A model generated the notes under the pieces. That model made no database searches. It was given only the letters and a program-made list of their open reading frames with translations, and was not told the origin of the DNA. A stretch of DNA of 64,000 nucleotides, taken from Scalesia atractyloides. Lineage: Eukaryota; Streptophyta; Magnoliopsida; Asterales; Asteraceae. The position numbers were made by a program, and so were the translations under genes. How positions within the stretch are numbered: the first letter of the stretch is position 1; each line of letters opens with the position of its first letter. This document shows positions 1-11,111 of the stretch, one piece after another. Where the stretch lies: assembly GCA_947069175.1 (NCBI GenBank), contig CAMTDV010000013.1:54628610-54692609 (forward strand), read 5' to 3'.

Positions 1-2
1 CC

Positions 3-739
3 TCTGATAGTTCTATAAATCAGACCGAAGATTTCAACTCATCAGATAATGAGCAAGACAGTTTTGACAGTCAAGATATTGACAAAACTTGCTCATCATC
101 CGGTGATCAAGAATCCTTTGATTCTGAAAGCTTAGTTTCAGAAGAAAAGGTTTTAGATGAAACTAAGAATACAGAATCCTCTCCTGCAAAGAAAAGACAA
201 TGTAGAAAAAATAGAAAAAAGCGCACAATGAAAGTTCAAGAAAAGAGTTCTCAAGTGTTGCAAGTCAAAAGAAAAACCCAACTCAAAAACTAACTGAATG
301 AAGATTAAAGGGTAAAGCTATAAATACTCACTCTTGTGCTAATAATTGTGAGCAGGTTTCTCCTATGAGTAAAAATGCACACAAGAAATCAGAAGTTAGT
401 GGAAAAAGAAGACCCAATCAGTCCCCCGGAATAACACAAGCTGAATTAAGAGTTTTTTTCTCCAAAAGGCAAACTTGCTTCAACTGTGGAATTCCGGGGC
501 ACATAGCTAGAAACTGTGTTCATCATCCTTATGGGTATTATCCGTCCAGAATTTCCCTCCATCAGACGGCTACGTGTCATCGATGTCAAGATCATCAAAA
601 GCCTTCTGATGGAGACTGGAATCTAGAAAAGAAAGCCAATAAAAATTGTTTAAACTCAAATGGTTTTTCAAATTCATTCAAGAGGTTAATTTTCATCCAA
701 TGGTTTTTCAGATTCATCAAATGTTTTCTCAACAAATAA
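3..739 (+). pseudogene. Copia-A gag, C-terminal part with CCHC zinc knuckle
   Basis: The frame from base 3 encodes an acidic Ser/Asp-rich stretch followed by a Lys/Arg-rich stretch and stops at 291-293. A second stretch from 365 holds the knuckle CFNCGIPGHIARNC (CX2CX4HX4C), the nucleic-acid-binding motif of retroelement nucleocapsids, at about 478-519. The acidic and basic layout and the knuckle match the - strand gag at 36784-37551, which places both copies in one family. A frameshift or stop separates the two pieces, and the C terminus dissolves into stops after 739. Gag would form the particle shell and package RNA; this copy cannot give a full protein. Confidence 0.85.
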
Positions 740-888
740 AGAGTTAAAGGTTTGGAAACCCAAAAGGATTGCTAGATCCCAGTCAGGAAGCGCTCACTTG
801 CCAAATCTCACTTCTTCATCTTCTCAGGAGTTAAGATTTTCCAACAAGCTGGATTGAAACAAATCTGGGTTCTCGTATCCCACTAAAC

Positions 889-1563
889 TTGTTCTATGTG
901 CAGGAACGACTTTGGAGGGCTATTGTTAGACTTTGGTTTATCGACAGTGGCTTTTCCAAACACATGACCGGGGACATCTCCCAGTTGAATGATGTCAAAA
1001 TCTTCAATGGTGGATTTGTCACATTTGAAGGGGGAGAAATGGGTCGAGTTACTATGAAAGGCACAGTTCGTAAGGGGGTTCTCAGCTTCTCAGATGTCAA
1101 TTATGTTCCTGAGCTTAAACACAGTCTTCTCAGTGTCTCTCAGATGTGCGAAAATGGTTTAGAGGTTTTGTTTACTAAAGGTGGATGCGTGGTCTTGAAA
1201 CCTGGAATTGTCATACCAGAGGATTGGTACTTAATTGAAGCAGAAATAAGAGGTAACCTTATGTGATCGATATGAACAAAGTCCCCACTGATCAAGTCAC
1301 ATGTTTGTTCTCTGAAGTTGCTGAACATGATGCAATGTTGGGGCATCGAAGACTTGGGCATCTAAATATGAAGAATCTTAATCGTCTGGTGAAGGGAGGC
1401 ATGGTTAGAAATTTACCAATTAGGGATTTCATGCAAATTGAAAAATGTGAGTCCTGTGCTCGTGGAAAACAGCATCATAGGCCTCATAAGCCCAAGCTCG
1501 TGCACAAGACTTCCAAATTCCTGGAACTACTTCATATGGATCTTTTGGTCCAGTCAATGTGCT
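889..1563 (+). pseudogene. Copia-A protease and GAG-pre-integrase domain
   Basis: The protease motif IDSGFSKHMTG, with the catalytic Asp-Ser-Gly, lies near 937-969. It is followed by the usual Copia sequence with NYVPELKHSLLSVSQ. The frame shifts near 1262, and the second part carries the pre-integrase zinc-binding region (GHRRLGHLNMKNLNRL, then CESCARGKQHH). The protease would release Gag and Pol products and the pre-integrase domain leads into integrase. The same region in the - strand relative is at 36017-36520. A frameshift between the two parts makes this a pseudogene. Confidence 0.88.
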
Positions 1564-2690
1564 GAGTATTGAAAGAAAATCTTCTTTCCTGGTTATCACT
1601 GATTGACTATTCTCGTTTCACTTAGGTATTTTTCTTGGAGCAAAAGAGTGAAGCCGAAGGTCTGATAAAGAAATTAATCACTCTTATGGAGAACCAAGCA
1701 AACGAGCAGGTGAAGATGTTGCGTTGCAACAATGGAACAGAGTTCAAGAACACTGAGCTGAACACTTTTGTGCTTTAAAAGGAATTGATCGTCAATACAG
1801 TGCAGCTCGAACTCCATAATAAAATGGAGTCGTAGAAAGGCAAAACAGAACTCTCATTGAAGCAGCTCATACTGTGCTGATTGATTCTGGTCTTCCACTT
1901 ATATTTTGGGCAGAAGCAGTATCACAGCCTGCTATGTTCAAAATCATGCTCTCATCAACAAACGTCACATGAAGACACCTTATGAAATAGTTGAAGGACA
2001 GAAACCCTTAGTGCAGCATTTCCAACTTTTGGTTGTCCTTGTGTTCTACTCAACATGGATGCTAAAGGAAAGTTTGATGCAAAAGGAGATCCTTGCTATT
2101 TCGTCGGATATGCAAAGAACACTTCATATCTTGTCTACAACAAAGTTAAGAAACAATTCACGGAGACATATTATGTGGATTAGCTGGAAGAAAATCCTAA
2201 AGATGCTAGACTTGGACCTAATTGGTTGTATAACTATTCTTTTTTTTTCAGTCGTTTAATATTCTACCTGATTTATTTGTTGATGCAGATGTCTCAAAAA
2301 CCGTTATACCCATTCCTATCCTAGTTAAAGAAGATGTCGTCCTGCCTCAAGATTCTTTCAAGAAACTTCCTGTGGATCCTCCGGGATTTCATGAAGGTCC
2401 AACGGACGTACATTCTTCTTCACAAAAGCATGACAAGGCTTCTGAATCTTCTGATGGCAACAACGTTGAATCCCCTACTCCACCAAATCCAACTCACGAA
2501 GCCCCACCATTTCGAGAGCCGATTCCGTTAAACTGTACAGTTGATCCTCCTGTAATTCATACTACTGCTTCAAATGAGGGGAGCAATCTGGAATGTATCA
2601 GGAAGTGCTTCTAACTTGGAATCTAATCTGTAGGCACCAGATGTGGCAATCCCTCAGCGCATTCAGAAAAATTATCTAACTACAACTGTT
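1564..2690 (+). pseudogene. Copia-A integrase core and linker, heavily broken
   Basis: Short in-frame pieces show the integrase core in the right order: a stretch ending in HMDLL, then DYSRF (near 1600), then an RCNNGTEFKN-like piece (near 1722) in place of the usual SDNGTE. The AEA...ACYVQNHALINKRH segment at 1909-1960 comes next, followed by a Pro/Ser-rich linker (2372-2614). At least six stops or frameshifts separate them. Integrase would join cDNA to host DNA; this copy is dead. The 2261-2690 stretch is only a linker with no catalytic motif. Confidence 0.8.
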
Positions 2691-2691
2691 A

Positions 2692-3690
2692 TTGGTCCAG
2701 TATCTGCCGGTGTTCAAACGTGCAGCAGATCAGGGACCATTAACACATGTTTGTATTCGTGATTCATTTCACAAATTGAGCCTAAAAACATTGATGTTTT
2801 TTTGCAGGAACCTGGATGGGTTGACGCAATGCACGAAGAGTTCAATCAATTTGAAAAGTTGGGTGTGTGGAAATTGGTGAAGTTGCTAGAGGGAAAACGA
2901 GCTTTTGTTACTTGTTGGGTGTATAGAAATAAACAAGACAATACTTGAGTAATCATGCGAAACAAAGCTCGGTTAGTGGTCCAAGGGTTCAGACAGATTG
3001 AAGGCCTTGATTATGATGAAGTGTATGCTCATGTAGCTCGTCTAGAAGCCATATGCATCTTCTTAGCATATGCATCCTACATGGGTTTCATGGTTTATCA
3101 AATGGATGTCAAGACGGCGTTTCTATACGGGAAGGTCAAAGAGGAGATTTATGTTGCTCAACCCCCTGGCTTTATAGATCCAAAGAAGCAAGGTTATGCG
3201 TATAAGTTAGATAAAGCATTATATGGTTTGCACCAGGCGCCACATGCATGGTATGCAACCCTAACTGAGCATTTGCTTGCTCATGGTTTATGTTCGGGGA
3301 ATGATAGATCAAACGTTGTTCATTAAACGCGTTGGCAAGGATCTTAACCTTGTTCAGATCTATGTTGACGACATCATTTTCGGATCTACAAATGAAGAGT
3401 TGTGCAAAGAATTTGAGGACGTGATGAAAAAAAGTTCAAAATGATTTCTCTCAGTGAAATGACTATGTTTTTGGGCTTACACGTTCGTCAGAACACTCAA
3501 GGAATTTTGCTCCACCAAGGAAAATACGTTCAGGATGTTCTTGCCAAATTCGACATGTCAAGCTCAAAACCCATTGACTCGCCCATTGTCGAACGACCTT
3601 TGCTGAATGAGGATGTTGAAGGTGATCCGGTCAATCCAACAATGTACCGATCTATGATTGGTTCATTGATGTACTTAACTGCCAGTTAAC
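2692..3690 (+). pseudogene. Copia-A reverse transcriptase, frameshifted
   Basis: Recognised by NKARLVVQGF, MDVKTAFLYGKVKEEIYV, PPGF, KLDKALYGL (2955-3280), the catalytic box YVDDIIFGST at about 3361-3390, and FLGLHVRQ (about 3469-3492). The RT_RVT2 motifs of Copia are all present, including both Asp of YVDD. However, 2692-2954, 2955-3326, 3327-3440 and 3441-3689 are in different frames or separated by stops. It would copy element RNA into cDNA; this copy cannot. Confidence 0.9.
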
Positions 3691-3698
3691 CAGACATT

Positions 3699-4058
3699 AT
3701 GTTTGTTGTCTGCCAATGTGCCAGATATCAAGCTAACCCTAAACTTTCTCATCTTTCAACTGTTAAAAGAATCTTTAGATACCTCAAGGGTGCTCCAAAA
3801 TTGGGCCTCTTGGATCCTAGAGATTCAAATTTTGATCTGTTTGCCTTTTCTGATAGTAACTTTGGAGGAACAGACAGTGATATGAAGTCTACATCAGCTG
3901 GTTGTCAATACTTGGGTGACCGACTTAGTTCATCGCAATGCAAGAAGCAACAAATAGTTTCTTTGTCAACTGCATAAGTAGAATACATTGCAGCATCTGC
4001 TTGCTGTACCCTGGTTATTTGGATGCAACATCAGCTTAAGGATTACGGTTTGACTTAT
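3699..4058 (+). pseudogene. Copia-A RNase H, first half, interrupted by Gypsy LTR
   Basis: The sequence matches the end of Copia RT and the start of its RNase H (YLKGAPKLGL, FSDSNFGG, STSAGCQYLGDRLSSSQCKKQ). A stop at 3975-3977 falls just before the conserved AEYIA segment. The frame then runs to 4058, where the Gypsy-A LTR begins. The coding sequence continues in the same frame at 7054 once the LTR and one CTTAT copy are set aside, which fixes this as an insertion into RNase H. Confidence 0.9.
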
Positions 4059-7053
4059 TGTCACACCCTCAATTTCCACTTGCGGAGTTTTACCGCGAGG
4101 CGTGTGAACAAACCAGAATCTAAAACACTAGTACGTCGAACGACTCTATATGATTTGATAATACGTTTTTCCAAAATCACTTGTTGTAGATTTTATATTA
4201 CCAATATTTAGCAAAAGCATCAGTTTTTAAGGTTTGAGCGGAAGCATAGATAAGTAGTGAAGCGGCGCCAACACAAACGCCAAAACAAATGAAAAATCCC
4301 CAAAACAATATTAATAAATAAGACTCGATAAAAGATGTCTTGTTCAATGCATGTGCGTGCACCTAGAGCTCCTAGCGTCCTGAGAAACATGTAAAGAAAC
4401 AAGTGTCAACATTAAAGATGAGTGAGTTCACAGGTTTCCATAAATTCGTTTGTTCGGTTATAGTTTGTTTTCTCCCGTTATCCCTAACCCGGGATAACGT
4501 ATTGGTCCCATTATTCCAACCCGGAATAATAAGTTGTTGCTTCCAATATTCCAAACCCGGAATATTAAGTTGTTGTTTCCAATATTCCATACCAGGAATA
4601 TTAAGTTGATTCGTAATTAAGTTCAATGTTAATATATATAGGTAGCTAGCCTAAAGTCATGTCACTAAGTGTTCGCGATCGAAGCTGACTGTTGTGCCTC
4701 CGTTTTGCCAGGCCTATCACATGACCATGGCGATGTTAGGCCAAATTATTCACCCGTTGACCATACCCGGTCGGCTAGCGCGACTAGCTCAGATGGGGCT
4801 TGTCGGGCCCAGTAGTACTACTTATAATTCCCCCGCTATTTAACCCAAATACTAACGATCCGAGGAGATTCTCGAGGACTTAAGTGATAAAGCTGCTTAG
4901 TGACCATAACATTACATTAACATTAACTTAGTTACCTTATAGTTATGTGACGTTAAATTCGTATAACGTAAAGAGATTGAGTTTGAGAGTGTATACATGT
5001 TTCTCCCCCTGTTGTTTAAAAACCGGATAAAGTTAGGGGCCGTGAACTCACCTTTATTTGCTCGGTTAGTGTAGCAAAGATGTTATAAGAGATGGGACCG
5101 CTAGTTGCGTCCTAACAAACCAATTAATTCCACGTCAGCGTGTGAACACACCAATACAAATTCCACACGCAATTTACTCACAAAGTGATACACACAAACA
5201 ACATATCTAACACTCAAACATGCATGCAAGTATTCTCATGTGATCATAGTAATCAAACAATTTATCATAACCATAAGTCAATTCATGCCACAATTTGGTG
5301 CACACAATCACAAGTTCTTAAATTCCAGTTTAGCACTCATAATTCAGCTGTTTTCTAGGATTTTTATAAAATAGTTCTAACATTCCAAAAATTCCAATAT
5401 TTTTACAGTAGGTGACATCTATACCATAGAAATTTATATAATTTTCCCAAGTCCTAAACCTTTACCAATTAACCATAAATATTAATATACTAGGCTGCAG
5501 TCTGATTTATCACTTTCTGACTGCAGCCCACGGAAGAATTTATTTAAAAATCATCGATCAACCAATTAACGAAATTCCAGTTGGAGTTGCCCGGAAATTT
5601 CCATACCTAGTTGCTGTACAAAAATCATGACTCAACTCCCTACTGATTTTAAAATCCAACTTGATAAACAACCAACAAAATTCCAGAATTTTCACAGCTT
5701 TAGCTACTGAACTTGTTTGGCCCTTTAAAAATATCAAACGACTTCAGAAAATTATGAATCCAGCGCCATTAGATTCCTTATTCAAATCTCTACGTTCTAG
5801 ACATCAGAAAATCCGTTTTTCGACAACTAACGACCGAGTTACAGCCAGATGAAGTTGGCTGTAACTATTACTCAGCATCCTGTTTCAGCATTATTGTTAC
5901 CATTAATTCGTGTAACCCATTCATGCGATTAATCTAGGCGATCAAGCACCGATTTTTAATCATAGACTAATACTAATAACCTATCCATGCAAGCCCTAGT
6001 TCTTACTTCTAGCTTTTACAAACAAAACATACTTGCACTTATGATATCCGCAAACAATTATACACAAGAACACAATCAAAACAGCCGATTATTTATTCAA
6101 CATATAAGACCCGACACAAACTAATCAATTAATCATTCAAGCATATATTTAACCGAACATGATCTCGTAATCAAGGATAACCCTAACCTTGAATAACTAG
6201 GTAGACAAGCCGGGACTTGGACAAGGGGTATCCTGCTGTTCCAGGAAAGTCGCGACCGAAAGGATGTTGATAAAGTGGGCTGTTTGATCGACTAGAGGTG
6301 AACAAAGACTGATCTCGCGATTTGAATGAAGGTGAAGATGAAGACGGCTGCTGCTGCTGCGACCGAGAGGAAGAAAAGAGCAAGGCTGATCCGCGACCGA
6401 GGAATGAGGCTATGCTGTTTGTGATCGAGATGGAGTGTATCAAGACTGAACTATCGATCAAGGGAACAAGAAAAGGGCTGTTTACGGTTGAAGAAGATGA
6501 AGACTTCGGCTGCCGACGGCTGTTTTGCCCTTTTAGGGTTTTTGTGTATTTTGAAGGAGCATGCATAGATGATATATATAGGTAAAGAGGGAGATGAGGG
6601 TTGCGGTTTTAGATGAGCATTCGTGGCCGAGGATCCTAGGTTGGTTCGGTTTGGTTTTGATCTTATGGCCGAGGACTAGGGTGGGTCGGTTTGGTTTAGG
6701 TTTAATCATGTGGCCGATTAGTTTGAGTTTTGCATGCAATGGTTTTCGGTTTAGGTTGTTCTCGGCCGAGTAGTTAGAACTTTAGGTCTAGGTTTGATCC
6801 TTGTTTTCTTTTGGCCGAAGACTTGAGTTCAAAGTTTAAACTTTGTTACCTCCTAGAGTCGCAATGAATCAAAGCTGGTTCGTGTCGCGGTTCGGTTTAG
6901 TTCATGTACATATCTACCCTACTTACTCTATAACTAAAACAATCACACAACACACAACACGTATTCATTTAACTCGTGCATGTTTAATACTTAGCATATA
7001 CATTATTCGACATGTGTCACGTGTAAGTTATCCGAAAAGCCCGGGATATCACA
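4059..7053 (-). mobile_element. Solo LTR of Gypsy-A (2995 bp)
   Basis: The stretch starts TGTCACACC and ends GGGATATCACA (TG...CA termini) and is flanked on both sides by CTTAT (4054-4058 and 7054-7058), a perfect 5-bp target duplication. It matches the LTR at 14799-17793 base for base at a constant offset of 10740, with 13 substitutions by eye. No PBS or internal region touches either side, so it has the structure of a solo LTR. Orientation is taken from the other copy, whose PBS lies on its left. It holds a TATA-like run on the - strand near 6572-6580. It contains only short shadow ORFs. Confidence 0.95.
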
Positions 7054-7305
7054 CTTATCTTAACATGTCTATTTATTATGATAATGATGCCAACGTCCAG
7101 TTTCTCAAAAACCCTGTTTTCCACTGCAAAACCAAGCACATTGATATCAAAGTTCATTTTATTCGAGATTGCTTTGACAGAGGATTAATTAAATTGAACA
7201 GATCAACACAGATGCTAATGCAGCGGATCTTTTTATAAAACCTGTCAGCAACTCGAGATTCAAAGTGCTTGTGGACCTTTTGAAAATGATGCGTTTCACT
7301 GACTA
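7054..7305 (+). pseudogene. Copia-A RNase H, second half (first copy)
   Basis: After the CTTAT duplication the Copia frame goes on with the segment that normally ends Copia RNase H (KTKHIDIKVHFIRDCFDRG). It then shifts frame and ends in a short tail before a stop at 7303-7305. An identical copy lies at 17794-18045. This first copy sits next to the solo LTR and is one arm of the large duplication. Confidence 0.88.
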
Positions 7306-8726
7306 AAAAAAGAACTATAATATTAATAATTTTTGTTGTTCAAATAACTAATATTGTGCATAAGATTCTTTTTTTGCACAAATTTAGGGGGAGAAATACT
7401 TGCCTTGCTACTCAAATCTAATGTACTTGGTTAACACATGTAAGGTCTTGATGCTTTGAAAGCAAGGATTGTGTGATGTGTTGATAGGCTTATCGTTCAA
7501 ACGTTAAAAAGATACCAAGTGATTAACTCTTGTACAAGCTTTACCTCCTGTGGGTAACGTATCATCAGCTTATGATTTCATGGTCTTAAATCCTGTGTTG
7601 ATAAATAGCCAACGTCTGAAGTTTTGAGTCTTTATACTGATAAGTCATCTAGGATATCAGGACTGCCCTTCTGTTGCATCCAGATACATGCATACCTTGG
7701 CACAGTCAGGATATTCTTAAAAGAGCCTAATTGAAAGGGCCGAAACCTTAAAAGGGAAATCTCTCACGAGAAAAACCTAAAAGTAAATCGTACCATTCAA
7801 GGTATTTGCCTAACCCTTGTCTGATATTGTGTGGTCTCTTTGTGGTACGTTGTACTGACCTGTTCACCAACAAATCAGACATTGTAAGAAGATAGGAAGA
7901 CCTTATTCACTTGTTACGATGAATTGTTGTGCTACCTTGATTCCAGGGGTATGTCTTGATACGGGGCACATGGAAGTTATTGCAAACTCACTTTAGAAAG
8001 TCACAAGGTTGAAATTTGAAGATTGAGATGATGAGTTTAAAGGACAAATATATCAGCAATCACATGGTTTTTGTTTGACCAAGCTCATACCAAAAAATGT
8101 TCTTTAATCAGTTCAGAACTGGTTTGATCTCATGGCTACTCTCCCCTTATCTTGGTGTTTAATTTTCTTTCTAATAGTTCGTTATCTTGTAACTTTATTT
8201 ACTTGGTCGGTTGGATCGCAACTTTTCTCAGAAGGTATTATTGTTCAGATCTGGTTAAAACTTATAAGGGCCTGAAAAGAATTTAAAATTTTTGTTTGAG
8301 TGGGCCCACTTGTCTCGAATTAGTTTCACTGGTTTGGTTACTGTTTCGAGATGGACCTGGCATTGTCACATCTCGAATCAACTGTTCAGAGATGGGTTGG
8401 ACATGGTTTGAGACTATTTAAGGCCCATCTCTAGTTATTTCAAATCCATTTTGAACCATTATTTCATCTTGTATCTCCGTTTTCTCCCTCTCAAGGTAGA
8501 CACCTATGCATCTTGGATGCATCTCGGAAGCATCTCAAATGACAAGGGGTCATTAACTTGAACCTTTGTCACTCGAGTCCATTTGACCTTTGAACCTTTG
8601 GCCTTCTTTTGACCCTCTGACCTTTACTTATGAACTGCTGACTAGTCAACTAACTTGACCTACCGTAACAGTTTAGAAGTAACTGATATTTGCTATAATT
8701 GATGATATTTGTATTATGTGTAGAAA
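7306..8726 (+). other. Copia-A spacer between pol and 3' ORF (first copy)
   Basis: About 1.4 kb without a coding frame. It holds a polypurine tract, AGGGGGAGA, at 7386-7394, close behind the end of pol. Otherwise I see ordinary AT-rich sequence with no RNA gene and no clear repeat. The same spacer recurs at 18046-19466. Confidence 0.7.
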
Positions 8727-9201
8727 ATGGCTCAAAAAATGATGGACAGACACAAGTTGGAAGTTGAAGCATTTCATAATCAAGCCTTCTATCTGTCGGA
8801 TCCTCCACCAGAGTATAGAGAGAGATTTAACTCACTAGTTTCTGGGCTACAAAACTGCAGGATCACTCACGCACTTAAGTTGAATCCACTGATAGACAAA
8901 GACATGATTCAAGATTTTTGGATCAATGCGAAGGTTAAAGGTGGAGGTGCTTTCATAGAAACAAGGACCAGAGAGAAAGAGATTACAGTTTCAGAGCCTG
9001 ATGTTTGAGATGCGCTAAAATTTGGAGATAGTGAACGCCATCCAACTAGTTTTGACATAGACAACGTGACAAAGGCCCTTCGAAGAATTAGTTATGAATG
9101 AGCTTACCTTACAGTGCTGAAGAAGCTTACCCTACAGTGCTGAAGAAGCTTTTTCCTCCTTACTGGAGGTGTCTAGTTCATATCTAGCTCATATATTTCT
9201 A
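8727..9201 (+). pseudogene. Copia-A 3' (env-position) ORF, N-terminal fragment, cut by duplication junction
   Basis: An ATG opens a 93-codon frame, followed by a stop (9006-9008) and then more sequence in the same frame. The segment ITHALKLNPLIDKDMIQDFW followed by KEITVSE resembles the N-terminal domain of the extra ORF found after pol in SIRE-like Copia elements. The Copia-C ORF at 44374-44681 has the same pattern (ILTADVPIYVDTLRKFWGNA). The function of this ORF is unknown; its position is that of env. The copy ends at 9201, where Gypsy-A pol sequence begins abruptly; the full version is at 19467-21802. Confidence 0.75.
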
Positions 9202-11111
9202 GTCTTGATCTCACGATCCATGATCTCGATAGGCTGTTCTACAAAGTGCAGTTGCTCATCCACTTGGATCTCATCCAATGGAATAACTAGAGTTTCATCT
9301 GATAGACACTTCTTCAGATTTGACACGTGAAATACGTTGTGAACTCCACTGAGTTCGGCAGGAAGGTCTAATTGGTAAGCTACGGGTCCGATACGTTTCA
9401 AGATTACAAACGGGCCTACGTACCGTGGGTTAAGTTTGCCCCGTTTTCCAAATCGGATTACACCCTTCCCGGGTGACACCTTTAGTAGGACGCGATCGCC
9501 TACTTGAAATTCGAGCGGTTTGCGTCGTTGATCAGCGTAGCTTTTCTGTCGATCTCGTGCCGCCGCCATGCGGTTTCTGATTTGTACAATCTTTTCAGTA
9601 GCCTCAAGTATTAATTCAGGGCCTGTGAGTTGACTGTCACCGACTTCTGCCCAGCAGACCGGTGATCTACATCTGCGACCGTATAATGCCTCGAACGGTG
9701 CTGCCGAAATACTCGTATGATAGCTGTTGTTATATGAGAATTCTACTAGAGGTAGGTGGATTTCCCAATTATTTCCGAAGTCCACTACGCATGCCCTAAG
9801 CATGTCTTCCAAGGTTTGTATGGTCCTTTCACTTTGACCATCAGTCTGGGGGTGATAGGCTGTGCTCATATCCAGGCGGGTTCCCAACGCTTTCTGGAGT
9901 GACCGCCAGAAGTTTGACGTGAAGCGAGCATCTCTGTCTGAGATGATGGACGTTGGCACACCGTGCCGAGAAACTACTTCCTTAATGTAGATGCGAGTCA
10001 ACTTCTCCATCTTATCCGTTTCTTTAATAGCTAGGAAGTGTGCGGACTTAGTTAAACGATCCACAATCACCCAGATTGTATCGCAACCACCCAAGGTTCG
10101 CGGGAGTTTAGTGATGAAATCCATTGAGATCTGATCCCATTTCCACACTGGGATCTCAGGTTGTTGGAGTAGTCCCGATGGCTTTTGGTACTCCACCTTG
10201 ACTTTTGCATAAGTCAAACATTTACTCACGTAGGTGGCTATATTGGCTTTCATGTTGGGCCACCAATACGCAGCTTTAAGGTCTTGATACATCTTATCCG
10301 AACCCGGATGGACAGAGTATCGAGATTTGTGAGCTTCGTCCATGACTAGCTCTCGTAGGTTTCCGTAGAGAGGTACCCATATGCGATTCATGAAATACCG
10401 GGCTCCATTGGGCTTTACTTCCCAATCGCGTTCCATTTTTCCCACTGATTCGGCTTTGATGTTTTCCTCCTTAACTGCTTCTAACTGGGCGTCGCGTATT
10501 TGATCGGGTAGCCCCGAATGAATAGTGAGTTGTAGTGCTCGTACGCGACGAGGTTTCATGTGTTCCTTCCTACTGAGGGCATCAGCTACTACGTTAGCTT
10601 TACCCGGGTGATACCGAATGGCACACTCATAATCGTTCAAGAGTTTGACCCAGCGACACTGTCGCATGTTCAACTCCTTCTGATCAAAGATGTGTTGGAG
10701 GCTTTTGTGGTCAGTAAAGATTGTGCACTTTGTTCCATAGAGGTAGTGTCTCCAAACCTTAAGGGCAAACACTACTGCTCCCAATTCCAGGTCATGCGTC
10801 GTGTAGTTTTTCTCGTGAACCTTCAGCTGTCGTGACGCATACGCGATGACCTTATCGCGTTGCATGAGTACGCATCCCAATCCCTGAATGGAAGCATCAC
10901 AATACACTACGAAGTCATCTGTCCCTTCCGGCAAGGACAGAATGGGTGCACTGCAAAGTTTCTGCTTCAGCAATTGAAATGCTGCTTCTTGCTTGTAACC
11001 CCAAGTATACTTGATGCCTTTCTGGGTGAGGGTAGTAAGTGGTTGTGCGATCTTTGAAAACCCTTCGATGAAACGTCTGTAGTAACCAGCCAATCCCAAA
11101 AATTGGCGGAT
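9202..11111 (-). pseudogene. Gypsy-A pol, second part: RNase H, integrase, C terminus truncated
   Basis: This continues the frame of the gag-pol ORF after a TAG codon at 11112-11114. The order is the RT thumb (FLGLAGYYRRFIEGFSKIA), RNase H (VVYCDASIQGLGCVLMQ, FTDHKSLQHIF), integrase zinc finger, integrase core and the C-terminal GPF region (RYVGPFVILKRIGPVAYQLD). The integrase DDE residues look intact (SMDFITKLP, IISDRDARF, DGQSERTIQ). The zinc finger is damaged: the expected second Cys is Tyr (KCLTYAKV). The protein is cut off after DREIKTR by the duplication junction at 9201/9202, so about 35 residues are missing by comparison with Gypsy-D. It was otherwise a 630-residue open frame, so the loss is recent. 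Confidence 0.93.

Larger units (their letters stand above)
1..4058 (+). mobile_element. Copia-A, 5' part of a SIRE-like Ty1/Copia retrotransposon, decayed
   Basis: The order gag, protease, GAG-pre-integrase, integrase, reverse transcriptase, RNase H is the Ty1/Copia order. The 5' LTR and the start of gag lie left of the window. The coding frame is cut many times by stops and small indels, so this is a fossil. It breaks at 4058, where a Gypsy LTR begins. The same frame resumes after that LTR at 7054 and again at 17794, and the element ends with its 3' LTR at 22183. A related - strand copy lies at 36017-40276. Confidence 0.93.

Noticed and set aside
6183..6566. 127-codon Ser-rich ORF inside the Gypsy-A LTR (also 16923-17306)
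   Set aside because: It starts almost at the TATA-like run, so its ATG would lie upstream of the transcript start. No domain, and no independent second copy beyond the duplication.
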